Part shown: one piece after another, positions 46,526 to 59,077 of the stretch | Numbering within the stretch: the first letter of the stretch is position 1 | Layout of the letters: every line of letters begins with the position of its first letter | Assembly: GCA_029224185.1 (NCBI GenBank) | Contig: CM055196.1 | Span: 8,900,589 to 8,964,588 of the forward strand | DNA length: 64,000 nucleotides | Source of the DNA: Karalla daura | Taxonomy: Eukaryota > Chordata > Actinopteri > Chaetodontiformes > Leiognathidae | Reading direction: 5' to 3' | Position numbers and translations under genes: made by a program | The notes under the pieces: model-generated | The model's database searches: none | What the model saw: the letters and a program-made list of their open reading frames with translations, nothing else | What the model was told of the DNA's origin: nothing

Positions 46526-48344
46526 GCACACTCTTTACCTAACCCAAGCTGCTGGTACTGTGTAGCCTCAGAGTTTCCAGGCTCCTTCATTTGGTTGTGT
46601 ATTGCCAGGCTCCTAATCTTAAGATTTCATTCCGACTTTGCTTCTAAAGTCTTTTGCCTTAAATCTGCCTGCTACAGTACCGAGATTGAGATTTAGTATA
46701 AGCCAAGAGACATGATTATGGATGAGGGGAAAATGTTATCATGCCAGTGAAACAGTCTTTGTAAACAAGTGCACCACAATTTATACACAAGGGTTTCTTG
46801 TAACAGTCAGCATAGCATTTGAATGTAATGAATCGTTTTGGATTTTTCTGTGTCTGTCTCGACAACTGCTTGTCTCGATCCAAGTTGTATCTCTTATCTC
46901 TTCTAAATTTGTTGTTTAAAAATGGCTCAGAACTGAAAATGCTCCAAGACAGAAATAAATGGCCTTTTGAATTTCCACGCAGAGTGAGAGATAGGGGGGC
47001 TGATAATGAAAAAACATGTTGCCCAAAAACATTCTGATGTTCTCATGGAAGTCAAGATTATTTATGGCTTTTTCTACGACACCTCGGAACATGTGCTTCA
47101 TATATTTGGAGATAGTACATTTATGACGAGGGAGGTTGTGAACGCGGCGTTTCTGTTAGATATCGACTGGATGTGATTCAGAATGCTCTGCAAGCTGTTT
47201 GTGGTCACAACTCTGCGCGAAGAACTTATATAGGCAGGCTCGATTTAGAGCTCCGTGTCATAACAGGAAATGATGTCACCAAGGGCCCTGGCTGGAAGTT
47301 TGGTATCCTGTTAGTAATCAGGTGATCAGAATGAAGCCATACAGGAAAGTCCTCACTGTCTTACCACGCTCACTTGACACTTTATCAGCACCTCCGCCCA
47401 CTTTTCAAGTACATGTTTGGGTGGATTTGTTTTGTTTTTTTTGTCCATGAAGAAAAAAAAAATCTCTGAATATGAACTGCTGTGTCTCTACACTACACCC
47501 ACAGCTCCTCCAGGTGTTAAATACAAATGTGCGTGATTTCCTCCCCACACAGTGACCTTCTCCGCTGCTTACTCACGTTTTTCCTCCATCCTCCACCTCT
47601 CCGACACCCTGAACCCCACCACAACCAGCCGCCATTTAAGTCAACACTCGAAAAAGAGCTATTCCAAGTAGATTTCTTTTCAGCGGGCAGCTGGATGGTG
47701 CCCTCAGCTTTTGTTGGTGATTCACAACCAAAATACCAGCAGTGTTAACGCTAGCTGACCACGTCGTGGCATTACTCATGTCTTTCCTGCTGACTGCACA
47801 CACCGCGTCTGGATAATTTGAGCCTTCGTCAGTAAAAGGGTTTTCCTCGGTTGGTGGACTTTGTTGTCACACTCCTAGCGGTGCCCGTGAACCTGTTGTT
47901 GAAGGAGTGGCGGTCACCCGTTTCCTTTTCTTCCTGACCCCAACACAATAGTATCAGCGGTCTGGAGACTCAACACAGGAAGTAAGCAGCAGGGACCTGA
48001 AGATGAAGCATAACGGATCTTTTGCTTCCAATTCATCCAGTAGCCATTTAAAAACAGCAGCACGCACAACCACATGCAGCTGGAATGAAAAAAACACATC
48101 TGTTTTATTCAAGGACCGTCGGACCGAATTCAAGGCCACTACCAAAGTTTTACTTGGAGGATGTAGTGCAGCGGCTCCTGTTGTCTCGTCCTTGACGTTG
48201 ATGGTATGTCTCCACGTTATAACAGCTGGAGGGCATTATGCTTTTTTAGGAATTAGTAAACCTCCCTGAAGCATTTGAAGGGTTTGCCTGTTGCTCAAAC
48301 ATGAACTCTGTTACTTCACAAAGTGCTTTTCTTCCAATGTTGCG

Positions 48345-48424
48345 GCAGTGAGCTGAAGCCGATCCCAGCACACATGGGGCAAGGGCATGAATCACACCCC
48401 GGACAGGTTATCAGGCCACTGCAG

Positions 48425-48457
<33 letters not shown>

Positions 48458-48515
48458 ATTCACTCTCACACTTACACCTGGGGGTAATTGTGAGTGTCCA
48501 ATCATTCCTTTTGGT
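48345..48515 (-). repeat. Dispersed fish repeat copy with (AC)n
   Basis: Phrases in order: 'gcagtgagctgaagccgat', 'cccagcacacatggggcaa', 'caccccggacaggtta', a perfect (AC)n of about 30 bp (48427-48457), 'ccattcactctcacactta', 'cacctgggggtaattgtga' and 'gtgtccaatc'. It is the most complete body section of the family in this window. The tRNA-like end is absent. Confidence 0.65.
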
Positions 48516-51459
48516 GTGTGAGAAGAGTACCTCTCTAAAACAGACGTGATAGTGACCTATAAAGAGCCAGTGTGCTACCAACGTGCTACTATAAGCAGCT
48601 AGACACCAGTGAATACATGTGCTTTAATGCCTTTAGTTTAGTCAAAGCAGCTTCACCACAGACTTAAATGTATGTGTGCATAGAAAGTATGAGGTTGGCT
48701 TTTTTCCAGCTGGACCGATTCACATTCAGAGCAGAAGGCAAGGTTAGAGCCACGGTAATGGCACCACCTCACAGCCAGCTTACTCAGCTGTTCAGGAAAA
48801 TTATGCTGAGGCTTCAAAAACCTGAAATAGTGTGACCTGAGATCGACGAGAAAAGGGAAATGGTAAAAAAGGAAAGAAAGGAATAGCGACTGCCATTTGT
48901 TGAGCGTTCTGGTTTCACTGGCCACCTGTCACTGGCCACCTCAGCTGTTGTTTCGATGGAGAAGACGGACGTACGTGATTTCTATGAATATTCTTCGTGA
49001 TTTAAGCTTTTTGAGCGTCAGCTCTTGCATAATTTAGTTTGTTAAAACGGCACCCTTGACTTCTGTGCAGTTTTTCACACTGTATTCTAAGTTTAACACC
49101 GTGTGAACCAACAGGATATCCTACTCACTGAGTAAAAACACTGGGCAGGTGCAGGCAGGTTTACCCTGTATCCATTCTAGCTGTGTGTAAACACAGTGTG
49201 TCATACTCATACAACCTGAGTGGTCATCTGATACTGTGTTTAATCCAGTAAATAAACACAGTGAACTGAGCGATGAGCAAATGTGGCATGAAATGAAAGT
49301 AAAGCAATGAATGTGTTTGGAAATATGTGGAGTCATACAACACATCTGAACCAAAGTGAAGCTCTTTGAGCAAACAAGCAGCTGCTTTGTCGACATGGAC
49401 GTCTCAACCAAGTGTCACATGGCTTCAGACGTAACGTGCCGTGCTCAGCACAGGGCGTCAGGGGCCGGAGGGGAAAGCAGGAGGACCTTTGTGTGAGGTG
49501 GCAGGTGCTGCCACACCTGTTGTCACACGGCATGCCTGACAGGCCTCAGCTGGCTGCACATGCTCTCAAACTGCAGTGAAAGTGCTCCTGGGCACCCGGC
49601 AGTCATTTGGACTCCATTTGGACTGTAAATCTGAAAGCTTCATTTTAGGTGTTGTACCTCATTCTGCCGATCTGTCTGTGAAGAACCACGCTACCTCGAT
49701 ATCCTTTTCTGGAGATTTAAAGGGCTTTAATTTTCCCCTTCCTAACTCTGGAATCCCATGACGGGATACAACACAACAAAGGCTTTGTTGTCTAACTAGT
49801 TCCTTAAAATAAAGACCAGATACTAGCAGGTCCTTGACCCAGATGCTTTGACGCCTGCAGTTCCTCTAAAAGGGTGCGACCCGCCTGGGTTTTGTCTCTG
49901 CTTCTTGTGTCTCGGAGCATCCACTGCGCCCGCCAGGCATTACCGGCATGTTCCTCATCTTCAAGTATCATTCTGAGATGTTGACCTGGCAGTCGGAGAG
50001 CGAGGCTCCGTCTGGTGTGATTATTCAGCCCTGACAACTGCTTAACAGCTGAGCTCAGTGCCAGTGCGCAGCAGCCCAGGGCAGGCCAGAGACGGGCTTA
50101 GTGGGGGCAGGCCCTCTGTGAGGGGGATTGAGAGGGGAGGCAGGGGGAGGCGTTCTTCTTTCACCTACAGCTCTTTGATCGGGCCCCTCAGTCGCTCTCT
50201 CCCTTCTTGAAGCAAGTACCATGTGGCTGTGTGACCACAGGGAGATGAGAGAGATGCGTATGACTCCACACATCTGCCCACTCTCACACTTCATACGTGT
50301 CTAGTGTCACTACCTGTTATGGACTAGTCCATTTATATGCCTCGGACGACACAGGTCTAAAAATAAATGTTCGTCAATGTATGTACCTACAAAGTGATAC
50401 ACCTGGGGATGCAGCGAAGGATGCATTCGTGGTTTGTCACAGTCTGAAGATATTCCAGAATCATGGGGTGAAAGCCTCCTTGGAACAATTTCACTGCTCA
50501 GATTAATTGATAGAAGAGAGGCTTAGTTCAGGCTTAAATTCAGTCTGAAGTGGTCTGATCCAGTGACCTGAGCTGCTTTTATCAGGCACATTAATGGAAA
50601 TTATTATTTTTTAAATTTTAGACAAATTTAGAAAAAAGTTAGGAGCATGCGTCAGTCTCACAATCTGTTCCGAAATCAGAAGCAACTTTTTTCTATGTTT
50701 TCGAGCTGCCTTTGAAAAAAGGAAGTGTCAGTATCACACGGTGATGTCATGGATGTTGATACAATCGTATCACCATGCTGACAGCCGGAAAGACTGTTCT
50801 GCTGAAGTTCAGAACTGTTACCAGGAAGCTGCCGATGACCTTGTGGTTTGTGTCTTCACACTCTGGCTCCATATAGACTCCAGCCTGGTGCATGCAAAGC
50901 TGTCATGCTATGATACATCTGTGTAGCTCAAGCCAGGCACCTGTCAAATTTGTGTGATTGTTTTTAAGTCTATGTTACTGTTCCTTCTGCTCTTTGAGGG
51001 TTGTGTCTGTAATATTAAGTAATATTAAGTATTCATGACATTATTCAAGGATACCAAGGCAACATATTGTTATGTGTGTCTCCCTTTTGTGTGTAACATA
51101 TATTTTGCATGAGCACATGGTTACATCTAGTTTCATTATATATATTTTTTTACTTTTGGACTTGGCAACAATCAATCATTTCTGGAGATTGTATCAGGAC
51201 TTGCATGCAATCCAACAAAGCGCCACTGTAATCTCATCCTACAAATTATATAATACTAGTTATCAGTGCAATTTCATCAAAACTATGTTTTAAACTGTTT
51301 CCATGTAAAACTATGTTTAAACACAGTGAATCGACATGCAAAGGGGAAGTACAACTTGTATTTAGAGGCAAGCAAGAAACAGTATTTTACAAATGTGCTT
51401 GTTCATTTTGTCATTTCTTAAAATAGACATGTTTTGCTCATTTCCCTCCAGATTTGGAC

Positions 51460-54400
51460 ATGAAGAAGGACATAGATACATTGATAGCAGAGGAACGTGC
51501 TGAAATCATCATCAGATATGACAAGGTGAGTGTGTGTGCGCTGCAATACTTAGATCCTGTCAGACTATACGAAGCTGCACAGCTGAATATTTGCCCGCAC
51601 CGAGCATCTTTTTTTTGGGACAGATGGCCTTTCTTCTTCAGAGAGGCCCTTAGTGGTGCCTGCAATGTGTGAACCCAAAATAGATCTGGTGCCAACAGTG
51701 AAAGTTGAATCACTAGGAAAGATCAATTAATGATACTGTGAATGGTACATGGGCAGTGCATGAAATTGGGTTAAAGCACTTTCAGATGACTTACAGCAAT
51801 AGGAATTCAAGGGAAATGTTCAACATAGGGGACTTTTTTTACTGTAGTTTCCAATTGTTTACTTTTCATCCATCATCTCCTAAAAGGGCATTGTGTTATG
51901 TGGGTGTTTCAGGGCAGGCAGGAGGGTGTTGACATTGACCCATGGGAGGATGCTGACTACAGCATCTATAAGGTCACCGACCGCTTCGGCTTCCTGCAGT
52001 AAGTAACTGGACTTAAAGCTCTGACAGCTTCCTTAAAGTAGTTTGAATCTTTGAACCTTTCCTATTTCTGACCCGTAATGCGTATTTTTACATTTCTGCT
52101 CCAGTGAGGAAGAGCTGCCCACACCCAGTGTGCTGGAGGAGAAGGTATGAACTCTAAGCCAGTCCAGATTTTGACTTTGCACGTGATACGTTTACACTCT
52201 TCATGGACCTCATGTGTGGTTGCCTCTCCCATCCCCAGCAAAAGCAGCAGGAGATCGAGCGGGTGGAGAAATGGTTGAAGATGGTGAAGAACTGGGACAA
52301 GTACAGGAACAGTGACAAGGTGTGCAAATAGCTCAGTGCTGACTTGCTCTGACACAACAGCGTGCCATCTCTATTGAGGCATAGCTTCTCCTTTTGTCTA
52401 ATTAACTATGGGATTTATTGTTTCCTATTTGCCGGTAATACACCATTTTCCATTCCCCTTTTTAACCGCAGCCTATTTCTTTATCCTCCCTGGTCTAGTC
52501 TCTTTGAGCAAGTACAAAAGTGCCTGTGATGAGTTCTTGTCATTCAAGAAAGTCAACATTGCTGTGACCCATAAAGTAGATTTAGTAGATTTTATGCCAT
52601 TGTATGTGACCTCTGGCCTCTTGTCTCTTGATGTTGAGAGTCTCTATTTATGTACTGTCATATGTCTCTGTTGCCTGTGTCTCAGATGGTGAAGCGAGTG
52701 TATAAAGGCGTCCCTCTGCAGCTCAGAGGCCAGGTCTGGGCCCTGCTGTTAGACATAGAGAAAGTCAAACAAGATAACATGGGGAAATACGAGGTAGGAA
52801 TGTCACTGACTGCTCCTTGAAAATGCCAGTGTTGTCAATGGAACGATATGTTTTTTGTTTGTTTGTTTTTTGTTTGCTAAGACATTTGTTGTTGTCTGTC
52901 CCTCAGATAATGAAGCAGCAAGCTCGCAGCTTCTCCACAGAGATCAAACAAATAGACTTGGACGTCAACAGAACGTTCAGGAACCACATCATGTTCATGG
53001 ATCGCTTTGGAGTCAAGTGAGTGCTGAGCTTCACACTGCCTGGAATAACTCATGTCTCAACGCATTCACAAATATCGCTGATGTAGAGAAGATGATGTCC
53101 TCATTCCAACACTAGAAACTTGTACCTAATTTGTACCTACCTACAGGATCACACCAGCACTACTCTGACCCTCAGCCCTCTGTAGAAAAAGTGCCTCTGT
53201 TTAAGTAGTTTTTCATACCAAATGTCTTCAGCCCTCTTTTGTGTCACTCGGATGAATCCTTCTTTTCATTATCTTTGTTCCCTCATGTGCTTGGGTTCAA
53301 CTTTTCTAAGCCTGTTACACGTTCTGACCTCTGGCTCAAATTTTCAGTATGCCACACACACACACACAAATGTGCACACACATAACCGAAAAGGTGGTTT
53401 CCTCTCCTCTGCTTTATTAGCCTTCCTGTCAGTGTGCAAAGCCCCACAGGAAATGGCATTCACACGGAAATGTGCACCGGCATCAAGTGTACATCTGAGG
53501 CAGCGTTTCGATATATAAACTAGTGAAACATGAAAGAAAAGGCAAATGAAAGTCGAGCCGAGCAGTGTGAACCGTGAGTTTGATGATCTGAAACTTTTAT
53601 TTGATCTGTCAGGCTCTGCGGCCTCAGAGTGTGACTGAGCCCTCTCTTCTTGCTCTTTTGTATTGTGCTTCCCTCTCAATTCAAAGCGTCCAAGTCCAAA
53701 CAGACCAAAAGCACTGCTCCATCCTGCTTTGGCTGCCCACTCCTTCCCCGCAATTCAACAGCTGTCCCACTCGCACCGAAACACTGACAGCTATTTAAAG
53801 TTCCTTTCCTGTCTCTGTCACCGTCTACAAGACACGTATTTACTACAGAGGCCTGGAGGGGAGACATCCTCTCGGGTCAACACTATGTTTGTTAATGCCC
53901 CAGCTCCGCTCTCATATACAATCGCGTGCGCACACAATGGCAACCTTGTGTTCACTGTCTGAAACGGTTGAGACTCCAGATGTAATCAGCCATGCAACAC
54001 ACACATACACACCATGCAGTTGTAGAGGCTGGATGCTATGTCTATTCCTTTAAAAAACTAACTTAAAGACTTCAAAGCTTCAGGCTCAGGTGTGTGACCA
54101 CTGGGCGAGCAGACAGACTGTCCACCCAAACACACACATTTATACAGTCTCGACCAGAGGGAGGTGAAGCAGCCAGGGGTTTTCCAACCTCCCACAGTAA
54201 TATCTGCTGCTGTTTTGATTGATGGACTTAATCGAAACGATGAAGTGCATGAGAAATCACCACTCACGTGGGCCTGGAGGATTCTCATTTGATAGCTGCC
54301 TCATTTTGACACTAGTCTGGTCTGTTGCTAAGGAACTACATCCGTGTTTAACCGGTGGTTTTTCTGTTCCCTCTCTAGGCAACAAGCGCTGTTTCACGTA

Positions 54401-57400
54401 CTAGCGGCGTACTCTGTTTATAACACGGTAAGTTTGTTTATGCCTGTGTGGACTGTTCAAACCCGATTGTGTCTCTGTCTGTGCGTGTTACATAATGCGA
54501 GGAGATGTTGTGCATAGCGGCTGTGCAGCAAATGGAGCGTACAAGCGGTGTAACAGCTGTGGGTCCAACGAGTGTGTCAGTTTCCGTGCTGCACAGGCCA
54601 GGCAGAGGATCTCAGACGGCGTGTGCAACAACACATAGTAACAGTCAGACCACCACTGAATCCACAGCATCGCACGGGCAGAACAAGTTCCCCTTTGGAG
54701 CTCGCAGTCTATCACAGCCAAGGAAACAGTGCGAATGAGTTACTTTGTCAGCGCTCGCTTCTCATGACATAAGCCGGGCAGTTCCTCCTCACTATTTTAA
54801 TTAACAACATTCGTCTGAGCAGCTTAGCTGCACTTTACGATCCCTGTCTGAGCTCAGATGAGAACCAGAGAAGAACTGTTAACAGTAACTGTGTTTTGCA
54901 AAGGGTTCCTCGGCCTGTGTAGTAACATCCATTATACAATCGTGTGTTTCGCAAAGTGCTTTGCTGATTTGCTAAAACAAGAAATACACACAATGCATTG
55001 TATTTTAGTGACACATGCTTACTCCTAGTTTGAGTAGAAAGTCTGTGTCAACACATATTTGAAATACAGTAAATGCCTGTAGCTTGTGTTTTAACAGGTG
55101 CAGGTGAATTAATCAGTGTCTATTAATTCTCGTATGAGTGCTGATTGCTGCCATCTGGCATGCATGGGAATTTTTGCCTTCCAAAAGTTGTGTACAGTAT
55201 GTTAGATCTGCACACACACGCAAAACTAGAGCAAGTGTGTTTTTGTGACAGGGCTCCGTAGTGGGTTCCTGCGTTGTAGAGGTGTCAGAGCCAGAGGAAA
55301 TGGGCATGAGTCGTTCCCGTTTTCCTTTTTCCCCTCTTCTCACACACTGCTCTTAAGAAACTGGGTCAGTAGGAGAGGAGTAAGCGAGAGAGAGCGAAAA
55401 AGGGAGTAGGGGGGGGATAAGTGTGTTTGCCTTTTTGTCTATGTGACGGTAGAGAAGAATGCGCAGAATGTGTGTTTTAACCTCGGCGTAACCTTAATTG
55501 TATTTACTGTATTTCCTTGAAAGGATACTTCAGAGCGCGCGCTTCTATCTGCGCAATAAATCGGCCTTAATATGGACAAATACCAAGTGTGTGTCAGCTT
55601 TTGTGTATCTGTGTTTGCCAAGAGGGACGTGTTGAGTGTAAATCATTGAGTCATTGCAGAATCGAATTAGCGGTAATGCAGGTTGAAGACATGACATTAC
55701 TGAGAATATGCAGCGTGTTTGGTTGGGGTAAATATTTGAACAACCTTTGGTTTAACTGTTTATAATACTGAAGCTGCATGCACAGACTGTCCTGGTGTGC
55801 AGCCCTTACCACACACGTCCGCACTGAGCCCTCAGACCACATCATCCGTTCAGACACCCACCCCCCACCCCCACCCCCGCCCCCATCTGTGTGAACGTGT
55901 GTACGCTCTATTGAATTATGAATAATTCCTCTCATTTGCTCGTTCTGTTTTTAATTGAACCTGCCTCGTCTCCTGCTCTTCTTCCCCCCCAGGAGGTGAG
56001 CTACTGCCAGGGGATGAGTCAGATCGCTGCCATCTTGCTCATGTACCTTAATGAGGAAGATGCCTTCTGGGCTCTGTCTCAGCTTCTCACCAACAGCAAA
56101 CATGCCATGCACGGTGAGATAATGAGGAAGGAAAAACTTCAGCTGATTAGTGTTTCAGCGTATCGGATATCACAGTGGTTGTGATGACAAAATTACAGAG
56201 ATGCTAGAAGATGCAGAGATGCAGAGATGCACAGCTAGAACTGTGCTTAAAAAGAGCAGTTTCCGGTCTGTTGTATGACACTGTTATCATCATGACACAC
56301 CATTCATGGTGCTGATTTATTTTTTTCTCCCTGCCAGGCTTCTTCATCCCGGGATTTCCCAAGCTGCAGCGTTTCCAGGCCCACCACGATCTCATCATGT
56401 CTAAAATGCTGCCTAAGCTGAAGAAACACCTGGTGAGTTCAAGCACAACTGCTGAGCAGATGCTTTTTTTCTCCCCTCCCCATTGTCTAGAAGGGCTGCA
56501 GTCCCTTTCACAACACTTGATTAATTTTGCCGCAAAAGGCCACACCTCGAGGAACTTAGCGCGAGTCCAAGACTCGGATTTGTTTGGGGAGAGAGATTTA
56601 TTGCAGCGGGCAGATTATGAGGAGTGACTTTCCACAGAGACCGTTTCTCATGATTTCTGGCCCCACAGGACAAGGAGCAGATGACAACTGGGATTTACAC
56701 CACCAAATGGTTTCTGCAGTGCTTCATTGACAGGGTGAGTATCGGGCTTTTCAAAAGGACACAGACTGCGTGGATGCTCCATCTCCAGCTCGTCCCTGTT
56801 TAGATGCTTTCCCAGATGTGTCCCCCATCTAAACCCGACCATTAATCAGTATATCTCTGCACATTCCACTGCTTGTATTTTTGAACGTGGAAGCACATCT
56901 GGGGTTATATTATTATTTTTTAATCAGCCTGACTCTCTTCTGCTTGCGTCTTACATAACAGACCCCGTTCACCCTCACCCTGCGTTTATGGGACATCTAC
57001 ATCTTGGAGGGAGAGAAGATGCTGAACGCTATGGCTTACACAACCTTCAAGTTACACAAGAGTGAGTATGAGACCGTTGACATGCTTTTTGGTGCCGCGC
57101 TGAGTGACTCAAACCAGCGTCACATCTCGTTCAGCGCGGACCGCTGTGACTACACCAGTGTGTGAATTGCGTGGCTCGCTGCCTCCTAACTGGATGGCTT
57201 ACATAATGCGAGTGGCCGGTTGCTGTGGAGAAGAATAGAGGGCTGAATTTTCATTGGATGCTCGCATCTGCCTCGTCCCAGCACATTGGTCGGTTCGCAG
57301 CTAAACAACTGTACCCTGCATCTCAAAGTTGTGCCTGAAGCACTTTACGTGTACGGCTTCTGTCTGTGGATCGTTGTGTATCCCAGAAATAGATTTGCGT

Positions 57401-59077
57401 CGTCCGTTTTTGTGACTCAACTTGCTCCTGTTTCTGGGATGCGTCCGTCCAATAAGAGCGCCTGCAGAAGCTGCAGCTGGAGGAGCTGAGGGAGTTTCTC
57501 CAGGAGCAGCTGGCCGTGTCTTTCTTCCTGCCCGATGACGTGGTGGTTGAACAGTTGCAGGCCTCCATGAGCGAGCTACGCAGCAAGAAGCTCGACCAAC
57601 CTCCTCCAGGTGCACACGTGCTCTTTTACTGTCTACTCTACCGTCACCTCCTTTAGTTGGTGATCTCCCTAACCTCTGTTTCCTCTTTTTAGCTAAGTCA
57701 GAGGAGCTGCCAAAGAAGCCTCTAGGACAAGAGAGACCAGTTCTCCTTGTGCCTGTCCAGCCGGACTCTCCTCTGGAGGTTAAGACAAATCTGCAGCCCC
57801 AAAACCAACCCAGCACAGAGGTCCCCCAAACAAACAGTACCACTCAGCAGCACCAGACTCCTCCTCCTCCAGAGCCTCAGAACTTGAGAACACCTCCTTT
57901 GCCTTCCTCTGACCCAGTAGCAGTCAACTCGCAGACCACACCTACTCTAAAGCCTTGTCGAGCACCTCCGTTACCTCCAAAACTAGACAAACCCCAGACG
58001 GAGGTTACGTCAGACGGAAACTCGAAGGAGTCTCCTCCAGATCTCACCCAGACGGAAGATGGTGGGAAACGGGAGAGCCGCCCCAGACGGCCTGAGACCC
58101 CGGTGGACTGGCCTCCACCCTACGAGCCCCCGGCCTCGGAAACCATGCAGTCTGAGGAGGAGATCATGGATCTTCCAGAGCTGCCACCTCCGCCTTTCTT
58201 CTACACTGAGCCGAATGATGGAGAATCACCCCGCCTGGGGACGAGCCCGGAGAGGCAGCACCGGACCCCCTCCCCCCACTCCCTCCACTGCCCCTCGCCA
58301 CTGGCCACTCCACCGCCACCTCCCAAGCCCTGCCTGAAACCGCCCACGTCCCTCAACATGGCACAGAGAAAACCTCTGCCCTCGAAGCCTTCCCCTCCGC
58401 ACGCCATCAGGACGCCCTCCCCCAACTCCTCAAGGCTTCCCCCTCCGAAGCCCACCAAGTTCCCAGTCTCTCTGTATGTTCCGGCGACGGCGGGAGATCG
58501 CCGGCCCTCCAACACCTCCCAGTACGACAACCTCTCTGAGGCGGACGAGGACGACCGCTACCTGGAGAAGCTGCTGTGCTCCACACCAGAGGAGATTCTC
58601 GGTCTGCAGGACGAGTCCCCGCAAACTCACGCCAGGGACTACGATCCAGCCGTCTACCCCGTGCCTCCACCTCCCATGTTCATCCCTCCCTCGCCCTCTC
58701 CTCTTCCCCCCTCGCCGTGCGCCCTCCCTAGTCTGCCGCAAGAGCCTGAATACGAAGGGGAAGACAGCTGGGTGAAGGACTCCATCATCCCCCCTCCCCC
58801 GCCCAGTTTCGCTGACCGGCTCTCCCCCTTCCAGTGCAGTCCCACCAACTGTTCCAGCGCACACAGAGCCGCCTCGCCGGGGTTCTCCAAGCCTTTCTGC
58901 CGGGGCCCCAGAGACCATTCTGCTTTCCCCGCACCGCTGTTGTACACGGGGTCTCCCCCGGGCCAGCCCAGGCCCTCAGGACAGTCGGCAGCAGCGGTGC
59001 CCATGGTGCGGTCCAGCCCAGACTTTTGCAGGATGCCTCAAGGTGGACAGCAGCTGCCGAAATCAGTGACCTTCTGA
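51460..59077 (+). CDS. usp6nl: USP6 N-terminal-like protein (RN-tre), TBC-domain Rab GTPase-activating protein
   Basis: Thirteen coding exons: 51460-51525, 51913-51998, 52105-52144, 52239-52319, 52686-52793, 52907-53016, 54379-54427, 55993-56113, 56338-56432, 56669-56734, 56962-57061, 57457-57609 and 57693-59077 (stop). The total of 2460 nt gives 819 residues; human USP6NL has about 828. RN-tre is a GAP for endosomal and Golgi Rabs (Rab5, Rab41/43 reported) and links to EGFR endocytosis through Eps8. Visible features: the N-terminal ERAEIIIRYDKGRQEG and WEDADYSIYKVTDRFGFLHE block, then a TBC domain at about 95-300. RGQVWALLLDI is TBC motif A. The Arg finger is in IDLDVNRTF at Arg149 (Arg150 in human). 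The Gln finger is in SYCQGMSQ at Gln186. LRLWDIYILEGE follows. A long proline-rich tail comes after residue 358. The ATG at 51460 is the first in frame of the exon that begins at 51452; it has G at -3. The final SQYDN motif in the tail, also in human RN-tre, separates it from other TBC families. Confidence 0.95.
52907..53016 (+). CDS. usp6nl: usp6nl exon with the catalytic arginine finger
   Basis: It encodes IMKQQARSFSTEIKQIDLDV then NRTFRNHIMFMDRFGV. The Arg in IDLDVNRTF is residue 149 of the model and matches the I-x-x-D-x-x-R motif that supplies the Arg finger in TBC GAPs. This predicts an active GAP. Confidence 0.93.
53017..54378 (+). other. usp6nl: usp6nl intron
   Basis: The donor GTCAA|GTGAGT and the acceptor ccctctctag|GCAACA split a Lys codon. 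It contains a short CA run (about 53350-53366). No other feature was seen. Confidence 0.75.
54428..55992 (+). other. usp6nl: usp6nl intron
   Basis: The donor AACACG|GTAAGT and the acceptor cttccccccc-ag|GAGGTG. It has a CCCCA-rich patch near 55858-55885. No exon or RNA gene was recognised. Confidence 0.75.
55993..56113 (+). CDS. usp6nl: usp6nl exon with the glutamine finger
   Basis: It starts after cttccccccc-ag with GAG GTG AGC TAC TGC CAG. SYCQGMSQIAAILLMYLNEE matches the TBC YxQxM motif that supplies the Gln finger. It ends at CACG|GTGAGA, splitting a Gly codon. Confidence 0.93.
57693..59077 (+). CDS. usp6nl: usp6nl last coding exon, proline-rich tail
   Basis: 461 residues of low-complexity Pro/Ser-rich sequence with short conserved islands. 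LPKKPLGQ lies at the start. RAPPLPPKLD is a class I SH3 ligand pattern at about 448-457. DWPPPYEPP is a PPxY WW-domain ligand pattern at about 498-506. TSQYDNLSEADEDDRYLEKL is an acidic/tyrosine island, followed by STPEEILGLQ. The protein ends ...LPKSVTF, a hydrophobic-x-hydrophobic C-terminus. In RN-tre this region binds SH3 proteins such as Eps8. The minus-strand open frames here arise from the base composition of proline codons. Confidence 0.93.

Larger units (their letters stand above)
40412..51451 (+). other. usp6nl: usp6nl first intron, about 11 kb
   Basis: No convincing exon on either strand. The 192-codon frame at 40665-41243 has no similarity and no splice borders. It contains AC microsatellites (46478-46525, 48427-48457) and dispersed-repeat copies (about 43630-43790 and 48345-48510). 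The rest is featureless to reading by eye. Confidence 0.55.

Noticed and set aside
57301..57843. 180-codon minus-strand frame
   Set aside because: It overlaps two usp6nl exons and an intron on the plus strand. It is low-complexity and unconserved, and arises from the complement of Pro/Gln/Glu-rich codons.
58430..58918. 162-codon minus-strand frame, and similar frames at 58201-58530 and 58654-59004
   Set aside because: Antisense of the usp6nl proline-rich exon. Gly/Arg-rich frames are expected opposite proline codons.
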